A stretch of 12,595 nt of DNA from JAEDES01 sp964470055 (GTDB lineage Bacteria; Bacillota_I; Bacilli_A; RF39; UBA660): the NCBI GenBank assembly GCA_964470055.1, contig CAYXZZ010000042.1, forward strand, positions 1 through 12,595. The letters are read 5' to 3'. This document shows positions 7,882 through 12,595 of the stretch, one piece after another. The translations under genes and the position numbers were made by a program. The notes beneath the pieces are model-generated. The model made no database searches, was not told where the DNA came from, and saw only the letters and a program-made list of their open reading frames with translations. The stretch's first letter is position 1; every line of letters starts with the position of its first letter.

Positions 7882-8358
7882 TTAATATTTTTCAGTATAA
7901 CTTTCTGCTGAACCAGCAAGTGCTGAAGCCTCTTCACTAACATTAGAAGCCAAGTTAGTATCGCTTGCCTTATAGTTCTCACCATATTCATACATTTTAT
8001 CACTGTATGCCAATAATGAAGAAACATAAGCCTGAGCAACATCTGAAACTGATTTTACATAAGCATTAGCAGCAGATGCAACTTCTCCTTTTAATGCATT
8101 GTTATTTGATGCATCAGTATTTAATTTAGCAACTTCATTTTGAACGTTAGTAACATAAGTTCTGATTGCTGCACGAATAGTTGGAATCTCAGAATATTTC
8201 ATTCCTACGAAAGTTTCACCATTCTTAGCAACTTCAAAAGCCGTACCAACATATCCTTGAACTCTACTAACAATACCTGTTAGTTTATCACCAAAACTTT
8301 GAATAGAGTCAATAGCTCTACCAGCCGCATTCTTTACAAATTTATCGATTGCTCCCAT
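7882..8358 (-). CDS. WXG100-like protein with N-terminal extension (LKG turn)
   Basis: A 158-residue, Ala/Ser-rich, helical protein without signal peptide. Residues about 58-150 read like a WXG100 unit: a first helix, then ALKGEVASAANAYV with Leu89-Lys90-Gly91 in place of Trp-X-Gly, then a long second helix. YKASD at 129-133 fits the YxxxD/E form of secretion signal described for mycobacterial ESX substrates; its meaning in this bacterium is inferred. The first 55 residues are extra and partly amphipathic, with no toxin motif that I recognise. A strong AGGAGGT precedes the ATG. It follows the WHG gene by 11 bases. It is probably an exported substrate or a structural partner; the family is not identified. 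Confidence 0.65.
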   Translation of the reverse strand: MGAIDKFVKNAAGRAIDSIQSFGDKLTGIVSRVQGYVGTAFEVAKNGETFVGMKYSEIPTIRAAIRTYVTNVQNEVAKLNTDASNNNALKGEVASAANAYVKSVSDVAQAYVSSLLAYSDKMYEYGENYKASDTNLASNVSEEASALAGSAESYTEKY

Positions 8359-8369
8359 GTTCTAACCTC

Positions 8370-8672
8370 CTACTCTTCATCAACTAAATTAGCATCCATA
8401 TCTAAAATTTGAGATTGAATACCTTTTAGTTCTACTTCAAATGTGTTTTGTAATTGTTTTAATGTCTCAATCATTTGCTCTTTTGCTTTGTTTAAGTTAG
8501 CAATAAATTGCTCTGCAGCAGCTCCATGCCATCCATTTCTTACAGCTGCTTCAACTTCTTGTGTATTTCTTAATACTGTAGAAACTTGAGTTAATACGAT
8601 TGTGTTAATATCTTCGATATATTGATTCATACCAACGATATTTACACCATGATCTGCGCTTTGAAAATCCAT
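8370..8672 (-). CDS. WXG100 family protein, EsxA-like (WHG turn)
   Basis: A 100-residue, textbook WXG100 protein. An N-terminal helix (about 15-44) is followed by NGWHGAAAEQFIANL, with Trp48-His49-Gly50 at the exact centre, and then a long second helix (about 51-94) with an acidic tail ending DEE. The length, the central motif and the Ala-Ala-x-x-Phe after Gly match EsxA/YukE. Such proteins form antiparallel helical dimers, are exported without a Sec signal and are needed for T7SSb activity. It is the best candidate in this window for the core EsxA-type substrate of the EssC at the left. GAGAGGTAG, which includes the stop of the previous gene, supplies its ribosome-binding site. Confidence 0.93.
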   Translation of the reverse strand: MDFQSADHGVNIVGMNQYIEDINTIVLTQVSTVLRNTQEVEAAVRNGWHGAAAEQFIANLNKAKEQMIETLKQLQNTFEVELKGIQSQILDMDANLVDEE

Positions 8673-8678
8673 AATTTT

Positions 8679-9032
8679 CTACCTCTCTTCCTTATAGCCG
8701 CCAGTATTACTTGCTTCTAAACGCACAGTTTCTGACTTAATTTGTTGTGTTAAGTCATCTAAAGTAGAAGTATATTTTTTCTTTAAAGACATGAGGTCTG
8801 CATTATAACTTAAAATATTATTAACAATAATAGAATAATTATCATTAAATTCTTCATATTTCTTATATAATGTAGAGGCACTTTCACAAGCATAATCTGT
8901 TTTTAGTTTCTCAACCAAATCGTCTATTTTATTGAAAATAGTTTTAATTTTATTACTACAATCAATAATGTCTAGCATCTGTTTATCGATCTCTGCTTCA
9001 TTCAAGGCAACCACAGCATCATTATTATTCAT
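8679..9032 (-). CDS. Small helical-hairpin T7SS-associated protein (YAC turn), first gene of operon
   Basis: A 117-residue protein made of two predicted amphipathic helices (about 10-44 and 50-105) with a short polar tail. YACESASTLYKKYEEF (47-62) sits where a WXG100 protein has its Trp-X-Gly-x-x-Ala-x-x-Phe stretch, so Tyr47-Ala48-Cys49 may be a degenerate turn of the same fold. No named family is recognised. It is the first gene of the six-gene operon, with a strong AAAGGAGG (9038-9045) and its own promoter upstream. Six bases separate it from the canonical WXG100 gene, which suggests that the two proteins may act as a pair. Confidence 0.7.
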   Translation of the reverse strand: MNNNDAVVALNEAEIDKQMLDIIDCSNKIKTIFNKIDDLVEKLKTDYACESASTLYKKYEEFNDNYSIIVNNILSYNADLMSLKKKYTSTLDDLTQQIKSETVRLEASNTGGYKEER

Positions 9033-9080
9033 ACTAGCCTCCTTTAAAATAAGGTCACACTCCTACCCTGATACCTTACA

Positions 9081-9092
9081 ATACAATTGTAT
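9081..9092. repeat. 12-bp palindrome over the WXG operon -10 box; ACAATTGT core repeated upstream
   Basis: ATACAATTGTAT is a perfect 12-bp palindrome covering the -10 box of the WXG operon. Its ACAATTGT core occurs again at 9128-9135, upstream of the -35 box, with the two centres 45 bp apart. Two like sites flanking a promoter could bind a repressor, but short AT-rich palindromes are common in this DNA. Confidence 0.3.
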
Positions 9093-9114
9093 TATTTATA
9101 CCACTATATTTCAA
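9086..9114 (-). promoter_or_regulatory. Probable sigma-A promoter of the six-gene WXG operon
   Basis: Read on the minus strand, TTGAAA (9114-9109) and TACAAT (9091-9086) lie 17 bases apart, each one or two bases from consensus. The expected start is near 9079, leaving about 47 bases of leader before the ATG at 9032. It lies downstream of the terminator of the synthetase genes, so the WXG genes are transcribed separately from proS. Confidence 0.75.
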
Positions 9115-9145
9115 GTGTTTTTTTCACACAATTGTCACATATTTA

Positions 9146-9178
9146 CAAAAAGCAAGTTAACTTTTTCAGTAACCTGCT
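9146..9178 (-). terminator. Intrinsic terminator after bacterial-type proS
   Basis: On the minus strand AGCAGGTTA (9178-9170) pairs with TAACTTGCT (9159-9151) in a 9-bp stem with one G-T pair, followed by a run of T. It lies about 23 bases after the stop codon of the bacterial-type ProRS and ends the synthetase transcript before the WXG operon promoter. Confidence 0.85.
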
Positions 9179-9200
9179 CCTTTACTATTATTTGCACAAA

Positions 9201-10880
9201 CTATTTAAATATTCCTAAAACATCATCAACCAATAATTCTTTAGTATCGCAATCATTTCTCCTCTTATATTCAACCGTTCTTTCCTTAGATTTTTTTCCA
9301 ACAACAATTCTAGTTGGTATACCAATTAAATCCATATCTTTAAACTTAACTCCAACTCGTTCACCACGATCATCAAGTAAAACATCAACTCCTAAATCAG
9401 ACAAACCATCGTATAATTCATTAGCCAATCTAACTTGTTCCTCATCTTTCATATCTACAACCACAATCGCAACTTCATATGGCGCAATTGCCTTTGGTAA
9501 AATCATTCCCTTTTCATCGTGGTTTTGTTCAACTACCGCAGCCAAAATTCTCGCAACACCAATACCATAACATCCCATAACCACTGGTTTTAATTGATTC
9601 TCTTCATCAGCAAAATATAATCCCATAGCCTCAGAATATTTAGTACCTAGTTTAAATGTATTACCAACCTCAATTCCTCTCTTAAAAGTAATTTTACCAC
9701 CACATCTTGGACAAACATCCTCTTCCGTGACATTTCTAATATCAGCAATTTTATTATATTTGAAGTCACTTAAGTTAACATTAATGTAATGATAATCCGT
9801 TTTATTGGCACCAATAACAAAATTTCTCATATTTAAAATTTCATTATCAACAATAATTTCTATATCCAACCCAATTGGTCCTGCAAAACCTACTTTGGCT
9901 CCAGTAATCATTTCATCTTCTTCAACAGAAGCCATACAAAGTTCTTTAGTCCCTAATAGCTTTTTAGCCTTTTCTTCATTAACTTCACGATCTCCTCGAA
10001 TCATTAAAGCAACAAATCTCTCATCTGCTTTATAAATTAATGTCTTAGCCGTATCAATTGCCTTAATATTATAATTATCTTCTAAATCTTTTATAGTTCC
10101 CACATTAGGAGTATATAATAATTCTTTTTCTAAATATTCCAAGGTAACAGCCCTATTAGAAGAAACACATTCGCAAACCTCAATATTAGTTGATAAACCA
10201 CATTCATCACATAACACTAATGTATCTTCACCAATATCACATACGGCTTGAAACTCTTCCGATAAAGTTCCTCCCATTACACCACAACTCGCAGTAACTA
10301 TTCTGTAATCAAGACCCACTCTATCAAAGATTCTTTTATAGGCTTCATACATCTTATCATAAGACTTTGCCAACCCCTTTTCATCTTTATCAAATGTATA
10401 AGCATCTTTCATTACAAATTCACGTGTCCGAATCAACCCATATCTACTCCTCGGTTCATCACGATACTTATTAGCCATTTGATATAAACTAATTGGCATA
10501 TCCTTATAAGATTTTATAACTTCTTTTGCAGCCTCAACAAACATCTCTTCATGTGTAGGACCAAGCACATAACTTCTATTAAATCTATCTTTCAAAGAAA
10601 ACATACTACTTCCAAAATTATCTCTTCTTCCACTAGAAATATAAACTTCCTCAGGCAATAACTGTGGCATTACTAACTCTTGTGAATTAATATTATTCAT
10701 TTCCTCTCGAATAATATTTTCAATCTTTCTAATTACCCTAAGCCCCAAAGGTAAAAAATAATAAATTCCACTCCCAGCCTTTTTAATCATTCCAGCTCTA
10801 ACTAACAAATTAGCACTAACACTTTCTTCATCTTTAGCGTCTTCTCGCTTTGTAAAAAAGTAACTATCTTTTAATTTCAT
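9201..10880 (-). CDS. proS: Prolyl-tRNA synthetase, bacterial type with INS editing domain
   Basis: A 559-residue class II synthetase that charges tRNA-Pro with proline. Its length is normal for the bacterial type. The catalytic core shows GPTHEE at 107-112, motif 2 around 139-160 (KYRDEPRSRYGLIRTREF) and motif 3 at 434-445 (VMGCYGIGVARI). The INS (YbaK-like) domain that removes mischarged alanine spans about 224-400. It has Lys279 in DTAKTLIYKAD, the position of the key editing lysine of E. coli ProRS, and GPIGL at 334-338. CDEC (224-227) and CPRC (390-393) flank INS and could bind zinc, a pattern seen in Firmicute ProRS. The anticodon-binding domain fills 465-559. AAAGGAG precedes the ATG. 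A complete T-box leader lies directly upstream, and an archaeal-type ProRS gene lies just beyond it. Confidence 0.97.
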   Translation of the reverse strand: MKLKDSYFFTKREDAKDEESVSANLLVRAGMIKKAGSGIYYFLPLGLRVIRKIENIIREEMNNINSQELVMPQLLPEEVYISSGRRDNFGSSMFSLKDRFNRSYVLGPTHEEMFVEAAKEVIKSYKDMPISLYQMANKYRDEPRSRYGLIRTREFVMKDAYTFDKDEKGLAKSYDKMYEAYKRIFDRVGLDYRIVTASCGVMGGTLSEEFQAVCDIGEDTLVLCDECGLSTNIEVCECVSSNRAVTLEYLEKELLYTPNVGTIKDLEDNYNIKAIDTAKTLIYKADERFVALMIRGDREVNEEKAKKLLGTKELCMASVEEDEMITGAKVGFAGPIGLDIEIIVDNEILNMRNFVIGANKTDYHYINVNLSDFKYNKIADIRNVTEEDVCPRCGGKITFKRGIEVGNTFKLGTKYSEAMGLYFADEENQLKPVVMGCYGIGVARILAAVVEQNHDEKGMILPKAIAPYEVAIVVVDMKDEEQVRLANELYDGLSDLGVDVLLDDRGERVGVKFKDMDLIGIPTRIVVGKKSKERTVEYKRRNDCDTKELLVDDVLGIFK

Positions 10881-10894
10881 AACTTTCTCCTTTC

Positions 10895-10968
10895 AAACAA
10901 AAAGAATGATACTAAAAGGAGTGCATAAGCACGGTACCATCCTTACTTTAACTCTTATTTTTAACGAT
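10895..10968. repeat. 74-base direct repeat, copy 1 (T-box 3' part)
   Basis: This segment equals 12522-12595 at 73 of 74 positions, offset by 1627 bases. The only difference is T at 10913 against C at 12540. It covers the switch and part of the region before it in both T-box leaders. The second copy touches the right edge, so the true repeat may be longer. This degree of identity points to recent duplication or gene conversion of the leader, although the two genes behind them are of different types. Confidence 0.95.
10899..10944 (-). terminator. T-box antiterminator/terminator switch upstream of bacterial-type proS
   Basis: The antiterminator, read on the minus strand, is AAGGA (10944-10940), the 7-base bulge UGGUACC (10939-10933), GUGC, loop UUAU, GCAC, then UCCUU (10920-10916). 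The bulge offers UGGU to pair with the free CCA end of uncharged tRNA. In the competing terminator, AAGGATGGTAC (10944-10934) pairs with GTATCATTCTT (10912-10902), an 11-bp stem with two G-U pairs, followed by a T run (10903-10899). Charged tRNA-Pro would favour termination. Confidence 0.88.
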
Positions 10969-11088
10969 GTAGTCTACACCGGAAATTTTATTTCATCAAG
11001 AAAGGTAGGAATTATATCAGATTACAATTAAGTTCTCACTATCCTTAATTCACTTTGTATAAGAGCCGATATAACTATGGTCTTTCTT
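10899..11088 (-). promoter_or_regulatory. T-box riboswitch (proline) of bacterial-type proS
   Basis: This leader senses uncharged tRNA-Pro. Stem I is closed by AAGAAAG (11088-11082) with CTTTCTT (11004-10998). Next comes an internal loop, then TTATATC (11074-11068) with GATATAA (11018-11012), and a distal AATTAAG/CTTAATT hairpin with a GATAGTGAGAA loop. The 3' side of the internal loop, TTCCTAC (11011-11005), carries CCU at 11009-11007, a proline codon followed by the usual A, in the position of the specifier. The antiterminator and terminator follow at 10944-10899. The leader starts about 8 bases after the stop of the upstream ProRS gene with no clear promoter, so it is probably read from the same transcript. 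Confidence 0.9.
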
Positions 11089-11095
11089 ATCGATA

Positions 11096-12508
11096 TTAAT
11101 ATTGAATTCCCCAAACAACCTTATGTTTAGCCGTTTTTCCACAAACAACACATTTGCAAGTTGGTTCTTCGCCTTCAAGAATACATCTAGATTTTAAGCC
11201 ACCAACTTCTTTTAATGAAACTTCACAAGCCACATCTCCACACCAATCAGCAATAATAAATCCTGGATTATTTTCAATAATTTCTCTCATCTCATCAACA
11301 GTTTCAACTTCATAGGTCATCTTATCACGTCTTGCCTTAGCAGTCTCATAAAGATTACTTTGAATTTTCTCCATTAAACCTTTTACATAACTAACAATAT
11401 CAGTATCAGCAGCCACCTCATACTTCTCTTGTGTATCACGTCTCGCAACAGTATAAACATCTCTCTTTAAATCTCTTTCTCCAATTTCAATTCTAACAGG
11501 AATACCATTTACTTCAGCCTCCTTAAATTTAAATCCTGGAGACTTATTAGAATCATCTACATATACTGAAATATTGTTTGCTTTTAATGCTTCATAAACC
11601 TCATTAACTTTATCTTCCACATTACCAATTGGCACAATTACAACTTGCTTTGGCGCAATTCTTGGAGGTAATACTAATCCAAAGTCATCACTATGAACCA
11701 TAATTAAAGCCCCAATCATTCTTGTTGTAACACCCCAAGAGGTTTGATATGCATATTCTTGCTTATTCTCCTTATTAACAAAACTAATGTCATAAGCCTT
11801 CGCAAATTTTTGTCCAAAATAATGACTAGTTCCAGATTGTAAAGCTACTCCATTATACATTAATGCTTCAACTGTTAAAGAATATTCCGCTCCTGCAAAT
11901 TTTTCCTTTTCAGTCTTCTTACCAGTAATAACTGGAATTGCTAAATAATCCTCAAAGAAAGTCTTATAAACATTTAACATTTGTCTTGTTTCTGCTTCTG
12001 CCTCTTCACTTGATGCATGTGCAGTATGACCTTCTTGCCATAAAAATTCTCTACTTCTTAAGAATGGTCTAGTAGTCTTTTCCCATCTCATTACACTACA
12101 CCATTGATTATATTTCATTGGCAAATCTCTATAAGATCTAACTGCACTACTATAATAGTCACTAAATAATGTCTCACTAGTCGGTCTTACACAAAGTCTT
12201 TCCTCAAGTAAATTCTGTCCTCCATGAGTAACCCAAGCAACCTCTGGAGCAAACCCATCAATTAATTCTCCTTCTTTTTTCATTAAACTCTCAGGTATAA
12301 GCATTGGCATATAAACATTTTGATGTCCAGTTTCTTTAAACATTCCATCTAATACACTTTGCATTCTTTCCCATAAAGCATAACCTGCAGGCTCTATAAC
12401 CATACATCCTTTAACATTTGAATAATCACAAAGTTTTGCTGCTTTCACAACATCTGTATACCACTTCGCAAAATCAACATCTCTACTTGTTATAGCCTCA
12501 TTTTTCAT
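11096..12508 (-). CDS. proS: Prolyl-tRNA synthetase, archaeal/eukaryotic type
   Basis: A 470-residue class II synthetase of the INS-lacking ProRS type found in archaea, eukaryotes and some bacteria such as Thermus and mycoplasmas. RPTSE (108-112) lies in the active-site loop. Motif 2 surrounds 141-164 (RWEKTTRPFLRSREFLWQEG), and motif 3 covers about 257-286 with RMIGALIMVHSDD. The anticodon-binding domain is about 285-385. The C-terminal domain has Cys423, Cys428, Cys453 and Cys456 spaced like the zinc site of this type. It ends in Tyr470, the family's conserved terminal tyrosine. The start is ATG 12508, preceded by GGAGGG; a longer in-frame reading from 12559 would translate 17 residues of the T-box terminator and is rejected. 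There is no cis editing domain. Its own T-box lies upstream, and a second, unrelated-type proS lies downstream. Confidence 0.96.
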   Translation of the reverse strand: MKNEAITSRDVDFAKWYTDVVKAAKLCDYSNVKGCMVIEPAGYALWERMQSVLDGMFKETGHQNVYMPMLIPESLMKKEGELIDGFAPEVAWVTHGGQNLLEERLCVRPTSETLFSDYYSSAVRSYRDLPMKYNQWCSVMRWEKTTRPFLRSREFLWQEGHTAHASSEEAEAETRQMLNVYKTFFEDYLAIPVITGKKTEKEKFAGAEYSLTVEALMYNGVALQSGTSHYFGQKFAKAYDISFVNKENKQEYAYQTSWGVTTRMIGALIMVHSDDFGLVLPPRIAPKQVVIVPIGNVEDKVNEVYEALKANNISVYVDDSNKSPGFKFKEAEVNGIPVRIEIGERDLKRDVYTVARRDTQEKYEVAADTDIVSYVKGLMEKIQSNLYETAKARRDKMTYEVETVDEMREIIENNPGFIIADWCGDVACEVSLKEVGGLKSRCILEGEEPTCKCVVCGKTAKHKVVWGIQY

Positions 12509-12521
12509 ATTATCCCTCCAA

Positions 12522-12595
12522 AAACAAAAAGAATGATACCAAAAGGAGTGCATAAGCACGGTACCATCCTTACTTTAACTCTTATTTTTAACGAT
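12522..12595. repeat. 74-base direct repeat, copy 2 (T-box 3' part)
   Basis: Partner of the repeat at 10895-10968, with one mismatch. It ends at the window edge, so its left-right extent is not fully known. Confidence 0.95.
12526..12595 (-). promoter_or_regulatory. T-box riboswitch of archaeal-type proS, 3' part only
   Basis: Only the antiterminator and terminator are present; stem I and the specifier lie beyond the window edge. AAGGA (12571-12567), the UGGUACC bulge (12566-12560), a GUGC/GCAC stem and UCCUU (12547-12543) form the antiterminator. The terminator pairs AAGGATGGTACC with GGTATCATTCTT and has a T tail to 12526. The sequence matches the downstream T-box over 74 bases with a single difference, at 12540, which gives this terminator one additional G-C pair. 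Confidence 0.88.

Noticed and set aside
6960..9032. A polymorphic toxin and immunity pair in the WXG operon
   Set aside because: None of the six products is long enough or carries a nuclease, ADP-ribosyltransferase, lipase or other toxin motif, and no immunity-like gene follows the last one before the terminator.
8932..9570. A 212-codon open frame on the plus strand
   Set aside because: It runs antisense across the start of the WXG operon, the promoter and the end of proS. Its translation is Ser/Thr-rich low complexity typical of the reverse strand of AT-rich genes, and no ribosome-binding site is evident.
11090..11118. A promoter at the end of archaeal-type proS for the second T-box
   Set aside because: TTGTTT and TATCGA are 17 bases apart on the minus strand, but each matches consensus at only three of six positions, which is too weak to call.
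12509..12559. Longer N-terminus of archaeal-type ProRS
   Set aside because: The extra 17 residues are encoded by the T-box terminator stem and T tail. GGAGGG just before 12508 fixes the shorter start.
1..12595. CRISPR arrays, insertion sequences, tRNA or rRNA genes, prophage ends
   Set aside because: No regularly spaced repeats, transposase frames, terminal inverted repeats or tRNA-like cloverleaf genes were seen; the only long repeat is the T-box pair.

Overview
The window is AT-rich DNA from a low-GC Gram-positive bacterium (Bacillota). It shows strong AGGAGG ribosome-binding sites, T-box leaders, a type VIIb secretion (T7SSb) EssC/EsaB pair and TAA/TAG stop codons. I would guess a gut-type Bacilli lineage (Erysipelotrichia- or RF39-like), but the sequence does not fix the genus. 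Trp is encoded by TGG throughout, so the standard bacterial code fits.

Left part, plus strand (1-6943). A promoter at about 87-115 drives essC, the membrane-bound FtsK/SpoIIIE-type motor ATPase of T7SSb. It overlaps esaB, a YukD/EsaB ubiquitin-like gene, and a hairpin terminator follows. A second promoter then drives a 577-residue single-span surface protein with a HEVMH zinc-peptidase motif; I do not recognise its family. A terminator that looks bidirectional closes this part.

Middle, minus strand (9114 down to 6960). One sigma-A-type promoter drives six tightly packed small genes. Two encode recognisable WXG100 proteins (WHG and WSG turns). Three others look like the same helical-hairpin fold with altered turns (YAC, LKG, VNG). 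The last is helical but has no clear turn. They are the obvious candidate substrates or partners of the EssC motor. No LXG toxin, EssA, EssB or EsaA gene lies in the window, so the secretion locus is either unusually compact or split across the genome.

Right part, minus strand (12595 down to 9146). Two non-homologous-type prolyl-tRNA synthetase genes lie in tandem. First comes an archaeal/eukaryotic-type ProRS with a C-terminal zinc domain, then a bacterial-type ProRS with a full INS editing domain. Each has its own T-box leader. The leader between them can be read completely: stem I, a CCU proline specifier, the antiterminator with the UGGUACC bulge, and the competing terminator. The other runs off the right edge. 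The two copies match over 74 bases with one difference. An intrinsic terminator separates the synthetases from the WXG operon.

The main points of interest are the compact T7SS locus carrying a membrane metallopeptidase, the family of diverged helical-hairpin proteins, and the doubled, separately attenuated ProRS genes.
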